From: Paraburkholderia sp. BL23I1N1
GTDB lineage: Bacteria; Pseudomonadota; Gammaproteobacteria; Burkholderiales; Burkholderiaceae
Reading direction: 5' to 3'
NCBI RefSeq assembly: GCF_003610295.1
Contig: NZ_RAPV01000001.1
Coordinates: 2,976,001 to 3,040,000, forward strand
DNA: 64,000 nucleotides
Shown in pieces: positions 17,219 through 25,630 of this stretch. The notes under the pieces are model-generated. The model made no database searches. It saw nothing but the letters and a program-made list of their open reading frames with translations, and was not told the DNA's origin. The stretch's first letter is position 1, and every line of letters starts with the position of its first letter. A program made the translations under genes and the position numbers.

Positions 17219-18472
17219 TCAGACCTGATTGAAGAGCTCAACACCGCACATCTCGGTATTGAGCACAGCGACGCCGAAGAACACGTCCGCGCGGTACAGG
17301 ATCGTCTTGGTCTTGATGTCGTAAAACTTCTCAAGCTCCATTTCGATACCCTGCTCGGTCGTCGCACGCAGCACCTGCACGCCAGCATCGGTCGGCGGTG
17401 CGAAGCGGCCCGGAAGCAGCTCGACAGCGGACTTCTTCCAGTGCGGGTTGAGCGCAGACGCAGCCGTGTTCAGCCAGGTGATTGCAGCGCCGTTGGCCGG
17501 CGTCGCGCTGATGTTCTGATAGCAGATTTCGGCGTTCGAACCACCCTGACCGCTGATGAACGGAGGCGTGATCTGGAGGTGGGTTCCGTCGACGACGGTC
17601 ACCACACGGAAGGTCTTCGGCTGGCCGGTGTCCTGCTTCGTGATGTGATGCACCGAATCGACGTTCGCCACCTGGAAGCAATCACCCGGCTGCACGCCAG
17701 CGGTCGCACTGACCTGGATCGTCTGGAAGCGGTTGTCGACATTGGTCACCTCTCCATACGAAGCAGCGACTGTCGCCTGCGGCACGTAATACTGGTTCGC
17801 CGCGCCGATCGTGATGGCACCACCTGCGGCCGCGATGATGCGCGGTGCGTAGTCCATCTTGAACACGCTGAAGTTCGACACGTCGCCGATGTATGCCTTG
17901 TCGTAGGCAGTTTCCGGACGACCGGCCATCGTCTGACGGCCAGCGAGGTTACTCGCCATCGAGTTGTAGTCGCGCGACGAGAACGCGGCATAACGGTCGT
18001 CAGCACCGATGCCCTGTTCGTTGTAGATTGAGTCCACCGCGGCAACGTCATCGAAGCCGCTGGCAGCCGATGTGCGCTTCACGACCAGCGAACCGAGCGA
18101 CGTCACAGCGCCATTCACAGCGATGTTGATGTCCGAGGCCAGCTTCGTCTTCGCAGCGTCACCGAGACGGTTCTCCTGCAGCGCATCGCGCAGCTCGAGC
18201 GCAGTCATCGTCCACGGCACCGAGCGCGGCGTGTTGATCGACGCCGGCACGGACAGCTGGGTATACGAGTTGAAGTTGCCGGTCATATCGGTGCCCGAAT
18301 ACGATTGGGCGATATACGGCATCGGGCGCCAGATGATGTTCGCCGACCGTTCCATTGCTTGCTGGTCGGTCGTGTACTTGCTCACCAGACGCGACATGAC
18401 GAGCATGTCATTGAAGCCTTCGAGCAGCTGCTCGAACGCGACACGCTCTTCCTTCGAAAATGCGTTGCTCAT
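17219..18472 (-). CDS. Major capsid protein, P22 coat-like
   Basis: The 417-residue protein follows the scaffold gene, as gene 5 follows gene 8 in P22 (coat 430 residues). Its N-terminal helix, IIWRPMPYIAQ segment and VSKYTTDQQAM region are of the P22 coat (HK97-fold) type. A central DNA-binding-size insertion around residues 215-330 contains beta-rich segments (YVPQATVAASYGEVTNVDN, GVQPGDCFQVANVDSVHH), placed like the P22 coat I-domain. It forms the procapsid with the scaffold. Confidence 0.88.
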   Translation of the reverse strand: MSNAFSKEERVAFEQLLEGFNDMLVMSRLVSKYTTDQQAMERSANIIWRPMPYIAQSYSGTDMTGNFNSYTQLSVPASINTPRSVPWTMTALELRDALQENRLGDAAKTKLASDINIAVNGAVTSLGSLVVKRTSAASGFDDVAAVDSIYNEQGIGADDRYAAFSSRDYNSMASNLAGRQTMAGRPETAYDKAYIGDVSNFSVFKMDYAPRIIAAAGGAITIGAANQYYVPQATVAASYGEVTNVDNRFQTIQVSATAGVQPGDCFQVANVDSVHHITKQDTGQPKTFRVVTVVDGTHLQITPPFISGQGGSNAEICYQNISATPANGAAITWLNTAASALNPHWKKSAVELLPGRFAPPTDAGVQVLRATTEQGIEMELEKFYDIKTKTILYRADVFFGVAVLNTEMCGVELFNQV

Positions 18473-18518
18473 TTTGCTTGTCCTCTATCCCGAGTTGACA
18501 GAGAGCAACTGCGGCGAA

Positions 18519-19427
18519 CTAGCGCTGTTGTTGCGCCCGTTTAAGCTGTGCCTTGTAGGAGAGGACCTTCGAATAATCGCCAGTCTTTTCCGCCTCGGCC
18601 CGCAGCTGCTCCAGTTTCTTCTCGCCACCGCCAGCCGCCGGAGCAGCAGCCGATGACGAAACGCGCGCTTCTGGCGCGGCTTTGGTTGCATTGCGGGTGG
18701 ACACTTTCAACTCCTTTTCGAGCTTGCCTGCCGCGAATGCGAACCGGACGGGATCTGTGATTTTGGCGAGGTCACGCAATTTGTTCGGATACTTGCCCAA
18801 CGCAGCTACCAGTACTTCAGGCTTGTCGGAACCAGCCAGCAAGATGCCCTGCTGCACCGGCGAAAGCTCGATAACAACCGTCGCTTCCAGTTCCTTGAAG
18901 TCCTTGATGCGTAGCGCCTTCGCGCCGCGCTCGTAGGCCGCCAGACGTTCCTGGTTGCCACGCTCGCGCGCTTCGGCTTCTGCGTTGACCTTCGCCGCAG
19001 CAGCATCGACTTCGGCCTTATCGGCGTACCACTTGCCGACTGCCGCATCGAACTTGCCTTCGTCGTAGTCGAAGTTCTCAAGCTTCGGCTTCGGGCCGAG
19101 CGTGGGAACTGCAGGTGCTTGCGTTGGCCGGGAGACAGCTTCGCTCGCTTCTTTCTCACGGAGCTTCCGTGTGAGTTCGCGATTCTGCTTCCGGAGATCC
19201 TTAACCCATTGCGGGGCGTTTTCCTGCCCTTCTTCGCCTGAGGCCGGCGCTTCCTCGTCGCCAAACTGAATGACTGCTTCGCTGTCTTCTTCACCTTCCG
19301 CAGCAACGCCATCGCCATGGGCGGGTTGCGTTACTTCGGCAGTGGTGGCCGTCTGGCCTTCCAGATCGACCTCAATTTCAGCGATTACATGTTCATTCTC
19401 GTTGGGCGTTTCTGCCGTTGTGTCCAT
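18519..19427 (-). CDS. Scaffolding protein (P22 gp8 position)
   Basis: The 302-residue protein has the same size as P22 scaffold (303). It is very acidic at the N-terminus (EIEVDLEGQ, EEDSEAVIQFGDEEAP), then has coiled-coil-like helices (LRKQNRELTRKLREKE) and a basic C-terminal end (KVLSYKAQLKRAQQQR), the usual coat-binding region. It lies between portal and coat genes. Scaffold directs procapsid assembly and leaves on maturation. Confidence 0.82.
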   Translation of the reverse strand: MDTTAETPNENEHVIAEIEVDLEGQTATTAEVTQPAHGDGVAAEGEEDSEAVIQFGDEEAPASGEEGQENAPQWVKDLRKQNRELTRKLREKEASEAVSRPTQAPAVPTLGPKPKLENFDYDEGKFDAAVGKWYADKAEVDAAAAKVNAEAEARERGNQERLAAYERGAKALRIKDFKELEATVVIELSPVQQGILLAGSDKPEVLVAALGKYPNKLRDLAKITDPVRFAFAAGKLEKELKVSTRNATKAAPEARVSSSAAAPAAGGGEKKLEQLRAEAEKTGDYSKVLSYKAQLKRAQQQR

Positions 19428-19513
19428 GAAAATCCCGTGTCAACTCACAGCTTGAGGCGCTGCGGTGGCCTGATTGCGTATTTCTATAGCTTTTGCAAAT
19501 CAAAAGCAAGACG
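19428..19513 (-). promoter_or_regulatory. Non-coding gap between portal and scaffold genes, possible promoter
   Basis: The 86-bp gap includes an inverted repeat (GCTTTTG at 19489-19495 and CAAAAGC at 19501-19507) and, on the minus strand, CTATAGAAAT, like the motif in the gap at 12057-12239. This could be a promoter or processing site for the scaffold and coat genes. Weak evidence. Confidence 0.25.
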
Positions 19514-21679
19514 CTATTGCGCCATAGCAGGTTGCTGCATCGCGGAAGCGGCTTGCGGAGGAACCGGAGCTGCAGCAGCCGGCGCACCGGCGGCGGCTGT
19601 CGCGTCCTGGTTGGTTTGCTGGATCAGCGTATTGAGGATGTCCATTGCCGCCTGAAGGCGATTCGTGTGGGCATCAGAAAGCTTCGCAATGGCATCGGCA
19701 CGGCTGTTTGCGGCATCCGCATAGGTCTTGACCGTATCGGCCTGCGCCTTGCCGGCGCGCGCGCTCGCTTCCTGCGCGGACGCCATGTAGAACTGGCTCT
19801 GCGGATCGGGCGGCTGGTTCGCCTGCGCCTGTGCGGCCGCGGCCATTTCGCGCTGTTCAGCCTCATTGGGCTTGATGACGCCCTGCTTGACGAGCATCTT
19901 GTGCAGATATTCCTTCAGGTCGTCGAGGCCTTCGCCGTCCATGTTCGACAGGATCAGCGACGACAGAATCGACGCCAGCTGCGGATCCTGCACGAACTGC
20001 AGCATGCCGGTGAGCGCTCGCACGGTGGCATCGCGCCGGCTGGTGAAGTTCGGGCCGACGTCGACAGTGACCTCATATTTCCCCTTCGATGGGTCATTCG
20101 TCACGCGCGCGGCACCGTCGATGATCTTTGGTTGATGCAGGCGCGCGACGCCCTGTGCTCCGTCCTTACCGATCGTTGTCATGCGGCGATCTTCCTCGTC
20201 GTACAGCTCGCGGGCCATGCCGAGCCAGATCTCGCCGCAGCGCTTCATCGACTTGCCCATGTTGTCCATGTAGATGAAGGCCTGCATGTCGATCTTGTTC
20301 TGCACCAGCTCGACAGCCTTGGCACTGACGTTCGACACAACCTGCTCGCCCGCTTCCTGCTCGCCGGTCACTTCCTGAATTGCCGATGCAGTGAGCTCGG
20401 TGAGCGCGATCATCGCCGGCGGAATGGCAGGCGGCTGCGTTGTACCGATCGGGCCTGCCGGAATTTCCTCGCCATTCATGTTCGTGATGGCGTTGATCAG
20501 CAGATACGGGTTGTCATCAATGTTGTCGTTGGCCCACGTGGTTTCGTGGCCCTTGATCTGCTCGGGCGTAAAGATCGGCTTCTGCCGCGGCGACAGCGCG
20601 GCAATCAGCGCGAGCAGCGAGATCTGCATGTTGAACAGGCGCTGCGCATCCTTGCCGAGCCGCACGTGGCCCATGATGCGCTCCTGATTGTCGATATATG
20701 CCCGCTTGGCGTAATACGGCACAACCGGGATATTCGGACCAGCGATGAAGCCGCAGTCTTCCAGCACGACACCGCCATCGTGAATCCACTTGCGCACGCG
20801 GCGTTTCTTGACGGTGCGCTCACGGATGTGCTGATAACCCTGGTCCTCCAGATCCTTACGATACTCGTCGGTGAGGTCTGCGTCTTCGACCTTGATGTCC
20901 TTCTGGTTCTGGTTGAGCAACCGGAACACGTGCAGCTTGCGCTTCACATCCTCGATGCGGTAATACTCAGCGATGTAGACGACGTCCGGCGTGTACCAGT
21001 CGAACTCGGTCATCTTCTGGACTTTGCGGAACGTCGCCGGCTGGCCCATTGCTGCACCGCCAAACGGATCGGCATCGCCCGTGCTGCCGTACTTCTCCGC
21101 ATATTCCTCGCGGTCCATCGAGCTGATCACCCAGCATCGCGACGCGTCGCTCTTGTCGTACTTCTTGCCGTCGAGACTCCAGAAAACCGATGAGTCGGCA
21201 TCGTAGATCGGCTCGAAGCAGATCTGCTGCGTCTCATCATCCTCATCGTATTCGTCGGTGTAGCTGTTGCGCAGACGCCAGGCGCCAAAGCCTCCAGCAA
21301 TGCCCTCGTCGAACGCGTTGTCGTAAGCCTCCTGACCGCCGCTGCGCTGCTCATCGGCGCGGTATAGGTCATTCAGCAGATTGGCGGTCTCATCGTCCGC
21401 ATCGTCATCCTTGGGCCGGTAGTCAACCGAGATGCGATTGTTGCGGTACTCGCTGAAGATGCGCACACAGGCCATGTGCAGCTTGTTGACCTCGAAGCGT
21501 GGCTTGTTGTCGAACTGCAGGCGAAGCGCGTCTTCCCACTGCGCACCGTCGACATAGACAAAGCGGCGATCCTGAAGGCATTTGAGCCGGATTTCCTGCT
21601 GCGACTTGTAAGCCATGTCGAAGCTGGTCAGCGACTCTTCAACGACCGCCGCATGAATCTCTGCCTTCGTCTTTGCCAT
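19514..21679 (-). CDS. Portal protein, P22-type
   Basis: The 721-residue protein matches P22 portal (gp1, 725 residues) in length. Visible features are ALRLQFDNKPRFEVNKLH, the YRPKDDDADDETANLLNDLY start of the stem-clip region, and the long Gln/Ala-rich helical C-terminus (AEQREMAAAAQAQANQP) of the barrel. It forms the dodecameric ring at the packaging vertex, used by TerL, scaffold and gp4. It lies between terL and scaffold genes. A plausible ribosome site (GGCGGAAAAG) sits before the ATG. Confidence 0.9.
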   Translation of the reverse strand: MAKTKAEIHAAVVEESLTSFDMAYKSQQEIRLKCLQDRRFVYVDGAQWEDALRLQFDNKPRFEVNKLHMACVRIFSEYRNNRISVDYRPKDDDADDETANLLNDLYRADEQRSGGQEAYDNAFDEGIAGGFGAWRLRNSYTDEYDEDDETQQICFEPIYDADSSVFWSLDGKKYDKSDASRCWVISSMDREEYAEKYGSTGDADPFGGAAMGQPATFRKVQKMTEFDWYTPDVVYIAEYYRIEDVKRKLHVFRLLNQNQKDIKVEDADLTDEYRKDLEDQGYQHIRERTVKKRRVRKWIHDGGVVLEDCGFIAGPNIPVVPYYAKRAYIDNQERIMGHVRLGKDAQRLFNMQISLLALIAALSPRQKPIFTPEQIKGHETTWANDNIDDNPYLLINAITNMNGEEIPAGPIGTTQPPAIPPAMIALTELTASAIQEVTGEQEAGEQVVSNVSAKAVELVQNKIDMQAFIYMDNMGKSMKRCGEIWLGMARELYDEEDRRMTTIGKDGAQGVARLHQPKIIDGAARVTNDPSKGKYEVTVDVGPNFTSRRDATVRALTGMLQFVQDPQLASILSSLILSNMDGEGLDDLKEYLHKMLVKQGVIKPNEAEQREMAAAAQAQANQPPDPQSQFYMASAQEASARAGKAQADTVKTYADAANSRADAIAKLSDAHTNRLQAAMDILNTLIQQTNQDATAAAGAPAAAAPVPPQAASAMQQPAMAQ

Positions 21680-21742
21680 CTTTTCCGCCGCAATTGATAG
21701 AATTATCCAATTGCATATAGCTAATCGATAGCGCTTTTAACG

Positions 21743-22147
21743 TCAAACGGTTATGCGCAGTTCCGGTCGAAGTTCGCAAAACATATACATCAGTTGCTGA
21801 CTGAGGCGCTGGATCGCGTACGCCTCAAACTCAGCACTCGGCGCCTCTTCACCCCAATGCTTACAAATATTCTGGAAGATATGCACGCACTCGTGCACGA
21901 GCATGCAGGCCAACTGAATGCCATCTGTGCCCCTCATGCGCTCCATATCAACGCATACGATCGCCACGCTCTCCCCGACGCCCGTCGTATCGTCAAGCCA
22001 ATGCATGGTGGCTGCCATCCCCGGAATGACAAATGGGCTCGGGGACTTAATCTTGAACCGCCGCATCTCGCGCAGATACACGCGCTCGTCGATACATAGG
22101 CCGACATTGCAGGGACGCATTAGCAGTGCGTCATCGATATATTTCAT
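21743..22147 (-). CDS. HEXXH-containing phage protein, possible metallopeptidase
   Basis: The start at 22147 overlaps the TerL stop (ATGA), giving 134 residues. The middle contains LVHECVHIFQ, an HExxH zinc-binding pattern on a predicted helix, then EFEAYAIQRLSQQ about 20 residues later, where a third ligand could lie. This fits a zincin-like minimal peptidase. It lies between terminase and portal, where P22 has no such gene. A role in maturation of a head protein is possible, but so is a catalytically inert homologue; no signal peptide is present. Confidence 0.6.
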   Translation of the reverse strand: MKYIDDALLMRPCNVGLCIDERVYLREMRRFKIKSPSPFVIPGMAATMHWLDDTTGVGESVAIVCVDMERMRGTDGIQLACMLVHECVHIFQNICKHWGEEAPSAEFEAYAIQRLSQQLMYMFCELRPELRITV

Positions 22148-23628
22148 CGCAGGTTGTTCCAATGACTCGCAGTTCGAGGAATGGCAATCGAGCCTTTCGG
22201 CTCAGCCGCTTTGTTGATGACGGCGAGGCGCCGCATCATGTAGGCATAACGCGAGGCTGATAGCAAGTCGTCGCGCTCCTTCACGATCTGGCCGTTCTTG
22301 TCGCGGTGGTATAGGCGCTTCTCTTCGAACCAGTCGGTGAGGTTCGCGAAAACCTTCCACGTGCCGTTCTCCATCCGGTTCTGCATCTCCCACAAGCCAG
22401 CCTCGACGCTGTAACCGCCAGAAGGCCAGGTCGCGTGCACGCCGAGCATCTTGAAACCCGCGTCGGCGTATTGCTTCTTCAGCACTTCGCCACCGCCTTT
22501 TTCGTGCTGCAGACCATCGTGCGGCCATGCGTATGGCACGTCCTTCGCCCAGCCCTGCGTCGCGATGCGGGCCTGCGAGGCGTCTTTCTGGCTGGCCCGC
22601 CATGCATGCGTGACATAGATCGCGTCGGCGTCGCGATCATGCGCCAGCTGCACATGCGCCTGCGGGTGATCCCAGCCGAAGTCGAGGCCGTTCAGTACGA
22701 ACCAGTGCGGCGGAATCTGGAAAGGTTGAATGGTGATCTGTTCATCGGGCACCGTGAATATCAACCCGGCGCCGACAGCCGGAACGCCCTTCGAACGCAT
22801 CTCACGCTGGTAGGCCGGATACGCCGCGAGGATCTGCGCCTTCGCCTGTTCTGTCAGGTGAGGCGCGTCGGCCCAGGTGACATTCAGGAGGAACTGGCCT
22901 TCCTTGATGTCCTCCATGAACTGCGACACCAGCGGCGTCATGCCGTTTTCCGGCGTGAACGTCAGCGTCACCAGGCCGCCGCGGTTGTCGTCGCCAGTCA
23001 GCGTGCGCGTCAGACACTGCGGGTAAATATCCTGATCGCGTGGCTCTTCGTCGATCCAGATGTAATCGATCGAGTCGCCCATCAGCACATGCTGGCCCTG
23101 CTCATAGGCCTTCAGCGACAGGCTCGACCAGCCGCCGCTCACGTGCTTGATCTGCACATCCTTGATCAGGTTCTTCGTCTGTGGCGAGCGGATGAAGTCG
23201 CCAATGCATTCAGCCGGGATCGTGCCTTTGCCGTTCGGGCGATCACCATCGAAGTCGCCGAGCAGCTTGCGTTGGATCACGTCCCGTATTTGCTCACCTG
23301 AAACGCCTAGCGCCCAAGCGCGAATAGGCCGCTTGAAGCGATAGCCTTCCCACCAGTCCGGATAGCGGCCGGTCAGGTGCATTGCCATCTCAAACGCCGC
23401 GCTCTCCGTCTTGCCGACGCGGTTCGCGGCCATCAGCAGACGCTGGCGGTTCTCCGCGCCGGCGGCAAAGAATTTCGCCTGCCATTCATATGGCGTGTAA
23501 AAAGCGAGTCGGTTCTTCGCGCGTCGCTCCGCTTTCTCGAGCAGCGCGGCGAGCAGCTCAGCCTTGGCGAGCCGGATCGATTCCGAGGGCTGCGCTGTGC
23601 TGGGCGATGAGCTGGTCAAGTTGTTCAT
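22144..23628 (-). CDS. terL: Terminase large subunit
   Basis: The chosen start (23628) gives 494 residues and a 71-bp overlap with terS. The ATPase domain has a Walker A-like LLMAANRVGKTES (about 65-77), Walker B IWIDEEP (about 200) and LTFTPENG after it. The C-terminal nuclease-like half contains LNGLDFGWDHPQAHV (first acidic residue) and a later Asp/Glu-rich end. It drives DNA into the procapsid and cuts the concatemer. A P22-like headful mode is expected from the rest of the phage. Confidence 0.9.
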   Translation of the reverse strand: MNNLTSSSPSTAQPSESIRLAKAELLAALLEKAERRAKNRLAFYTPYEWQAKFFAAGAENRQRLLMAANRVGKTESAAFEMAMHLTGRYPDWWEGYRFKRPIRAWALGVSGEQIRDVIQRKLLGDFDGDRPNGKGTIPAECIGDFIRSPQTKNLIKDVQIKHVSGGWSSLSLKAYEQGQHVLMGDSIDYIWIDEEPRDQDIYPQCLTRTLTGDDNRGGLVTLTFTPENGMTPLVSQFMEDIKEGQFLLNVTWADAPHLTEQAKAQILAAYPAYQREMRSKGVPAVGAGLIFTVPDEQITIQPFQIPPHWFVLNGLDFGWDHPQAHVQLAHDRDADAIYVTHAWRASQKDASQARIATQGWAKDVPYAWPHDGLQHEKGGGEVLKKQYADAGFKMLGVHATWPSGGYSVEAGLWEMQNRMENGTWKVFANLTDWFEEKRLYHRDKNGQIVKERDDLLSASRYAYMMRRLAVINKAAEPKGSIAIPRTASHWNNLR

Positions 23629-24148
23629 CCGTATAGTTTTCGACGCGACTGCCCTCGGCATTGCGCTTGTTGATGTCCTCGACAGCTTCCTTGTTTGCAC
23701 GTAACAGGTTCACGCCGATCTCGCTGGCGTCGTTCGCCATTCGCGTCAGCGCAGAGATTCCCTTGAGCGCTTCGACGCCCTCAGGTGTCAGCGGATTAGC
23801 ATCGTCGATCTCAGCCGACTTCGTGTGCGCAATGCCCGCGAGTCGTCGTGCGGTCGCCGCGCCATAATCCGCTGCCGCGAGCAGATGCTCGCTCACCGAC
23901 ATGAGGCGCGCTGCGAGGTTTTGCGCAGTTATCTGCGAAGCTATTGGAAGGCGTTGCAAAGCCGTATTGGCCGTAGCCAATTGATTTGCAACGGTTTTTA
24001 TTGAATCTACGCGGGATGATAATTTCTGCCGGATGGCCGCTTCGGAGATTCCAAACTCCCGCGCGAGCGCGCGCCGCGCCTCACCCGCGATGAGGCGCCG
24101 CTCGACTTCAGCCCACTGCTCCGGCGTCAAAGCAGACTTGCGACCCAT
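23558..24148 (-). CDS. terS: Terminase small subunit
   Basis: The 196-residue protein begins with a helix-turn-helix region (about 8-42: TPEQWAEVERRLIAGEARRALAREFGISEAAI), followed by a helical body suited to ring formation. Position immediately upstream of terL with an overlap is the standard arrangement. It recognises the packaging site. A nested inverted repeat lies within its own sequence (see 23953-23992), consistent with pac-in-terS phages. Confidence 0.82.
   Translation of the reverse strand: MGRKSALTPEQWAEVERRLIAGEARRALAREFGISEAAIRQKLSSRVDSIKTVANQLATANTALQRLPIASQITAQNLAARLMSVSEHLLAAADYGAATARRLAGIAHTKSAEIDDANPLTPEGVEALKGISALTRMANDASEIGVNLLRANKEAVEDINKRNAEGSRVENYTDEQLDQLIAQHSAALGIDPARQG
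23953..23992. other. Nested inverted repeat inside terS, candidate pac site
   Basis: Outer arms GTTGCAAA (23953-23960) and TTTGCAAC (23985-23992) are perfect; an inner pair TTGGC (23967-23971) and GCCAA (23976-23980) surrounds the loop CGTA. In P22 the pac site lies within the small terminase gene, so this is a natural candidate. It could also just be coding chance. Confidence 0.35.
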
Positions 24149-24151
24149 GAT

Positions 24152-24214
24152 CTATCGTCCCGTCAGGAGATAGATTACGAACAGAAATATGAATACTTCG
24201 AGAACTTGGATCAC
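24152..24214 (-). CDS. Tiny single-helix membrane peptide (20 residues)
   Basis: A GTG start overlaps the stop of the upstream gene (GTGA), so it would be translated by coupling. The 20 residues are almost entirely hydrophobic (VLEVFIFLFVIYLLTG), a single transmembrane helix. It lies four bases before terS. Frames this short arise by chance, so confidence is low. Confidence 0.3.
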   Translation of the reverse strand: MIQVLEVFIFLFVIYLLTGR

Positions 24215-24363
24215 GGCTTTTCCTTGCCCTTCGGTTTGCCGCCATTGGCCCGCTTCATGAGCTTCTCGGCGCCAGCCTTATCGGCCTTCCTGTCAGCCGG
24301 CGAGCCTTCATATTTGCGCTCAGCTGTCTTGAGGGTCATCTTTTTGGCGGGTTTGTCTTTCAC
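24211..24363 (-). CDS. Small basic phage protein
   Basis: The frame begins with GTG, preceded by GGAGGG five bases upstream and overlapping the stop of the upstream gene (GTGA). The product has 50 residues, very rich in Lys, Ala and Glu, ending GGKPKGKEKP. Composition and coupling suggest a real gene of unknown, possibly nucleic-acid-binding, role. Confidence 0.5.
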   Translation of the reverse strand: MKDKPAKKMTLKTAERKYEGSPADRKADKAGAEKLMKRANGGKPKGKEKP

Positions 24364-24542
24364 TTCTTCCCTCCAGATTTCGTTACGCTCGCATAGCGCT
24401 CAGCTTTCTTGGCCGCATGCTGCTTCGCGGCGCCATGACGCATGCGATCGGCTTTGATCTCTTCGGCACGCGCGAGCGTCTCCGCATCGGACTCAGCGCG
24501 CCAGCGCTTATCCTCAGCTGACATTGCTGGTTTTCTGGTCAT
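24360..24542 (-). CDS. Small charged helical phage protein
   Basis: The 60-residue protein is Ala/Lys/Glu-rich and probably helical (KRWRAESDAETLARAEEIKA). A GGAG site lies seven bases before the ATG. It overlaps the previous gene's end by 29 bp and the next gene by four, so it is part of a chained set before terS. Unknown function. Confidence 0.55.
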   Translation of the reverse strand: MTRKPAMSAEDKRWRAESDAETLARAEEIKADRMRHGAAKQHAAKKAERYASVTKSGGKK

Positions 24543-24738
24543 CTTTTGGCTCCGTGATGATTCCGTTGGTATAGGCGCAAGCGCGCCATGCCGACCACAT
24601 CACGGTTCGGAGAACCTCCAGTCTCTCGGCTGGGATGCGATCGGGAGCAAGCTCTGACTCGAAAACCGCATTGAACAGCTGCCACTGGGTAGCAACCTCG
24701 GCGCGGCGCCGAGCCAGAATTTCGCGAAACTTCGACAC
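24514..24738 (-). CDS. Small helical phage protein, unknown function
   Basis: The 74-residue frame starts at GTG, three bases after the stop of the upstream gene. It looks mostly helical (FREILARRRAEVATQWQLFN, AERLEVLRTVMWSAWRAC). The ribosome site is weak, fitting translational re-initiation. No family recognised. Confidence 0.5.
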   Translation of the reverse strand: MSKFREILARRRAEVATQWQLFNAVFESELAPDRIPAERLEVLRTVMWSAWRACAYTNGIITEPKDDQKTSNVS

Positions 24739-24741
24739 GGT

Positions 24742-25374
24742 CTAAAGAATCGATTCGAGCTTATCGAGATCCGCATGCAGGCTCGCCACGGCTCCAGATT
24801 CGAATGTCCATAGGTGCGAGCGCAAGCGCGCGAGCGCGCTCCTCGCGGCTTCCCTCTTAGCCGAGTCGACCACGGCCACGGTCGATGTGCCGACGTCTTG
24901 CAAGGCATTGCTCACAGACGATGAGGTGTCGCTTGCGGACGTGCTTTCCGCAGGCGATGCAGCGACGTTTGGGACTTCAGCCATACCCTCCGCAGACGGT
25001 GTTGATGTCTCGGGCGATGTCGGCGCAGATGGCGTGGAACTCGGCGCCGGTGATAAAGCGGTTATCGCCGCCTGGACGTTTCCCGCTTCACTCACAGTCG
25101 CCGAACTCTCCGTAGAACCGACAGACGAGGCACCGACCGGCTTGGAGCTCAGCGCGGCATCCGCAGCCGCCGCAATGGGTTCCCCCGGCTGCGCGACCGC
25201 CGGCGCGTTCGATTCGGCAGCCGCGCTCTCAGCACCCGGGTGAATCAGGTGCTCGACCTTCTCGCCGAGGCTTTTGAACTCATCGACGATCTCACTGATA
25301 ATGCTCGGCTCGCTGCTGCTGGGCGCCGCGTCGGCGGCGATCTTTGCTGATGCTTCGGCTACAGGGTCGCTCAC
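24742..25374 (-). CDS. Low-complexity Ala/Ser/Pro-rich phage protein
   Basis: The 210-residue protein has a helical N-terminal third (IISEIVDEFKSLGEKVEHLI), a long Ser/Thr/Pro/Ala-rich disordered middle, and a helical C-terminus (AKREAARSALARLRSHLW). The start overlaps the upstream stop (ATGA). Such proteins often precede terminase genes in podoviruses; no function can be assigned. Confidence 0.55.
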   Translation of the reverse strand: MSDPVAEASAKIAADAAPSSSEPSIISEIVDEFKSLGEKVEHLIHPGAESAAAESNAPAVAQPGEPIAAAADAALSSKPVGASSVGSTESSATVSEAGNVQAAITALSPAPSSTPSAPTSPETSTPSAEGMAEVPNVAASPAESTSASDTSSSVSNALQDVGTSTVAVVDSAKREAARSALARLRSHLWTFESGAVASLHADLDKLESIL

Positions 25375-25622
25375 GATATTTCCTTGATGGGTAGATTCAT
25401 GCCGTATTTGACGTTGGACTTACGGCCGTTGTCCTTGCTGCTCAAGTGATACCCGTTACAAATCTGGCACCGGTAAAACCACAACTCAGGCGATTGCCCG
25501 ACCTCGATGTAATGCAGCCCCGCCGCACGCGCCGTCGCTTCATCCGGATATCGGTTCTTGCCGGCACAACGCCGAACAATTGCTGTTACCTCCAGACCAT
25601 GCGAGCGCAGTGGGGCATTCAT
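25371..25622 (-). CDS. Small putative zinc-binding phage protein
   Basis: The 83-residue protein contains a CAGKNRY start of motif and a later FYRCQICNGYHL, so Cys-x-x-Cys plus a distal Cys/His could form a zinc site. Such short zinc-ribbon-like proteins are common in phage early regions. Its stop overlaps the next start. Function unknown. Confidence 0.6.
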   Translation of the reverse strand: MNAPLRSHGLEVTAIVRRCAGKNRYPDEATARAAGLHYIEVGQSPELWFYRCQICNGYHLSSKDNGRKSNVKYGMNLPIKEIS

Positions 25623-25630
25623 AAGCGCGC

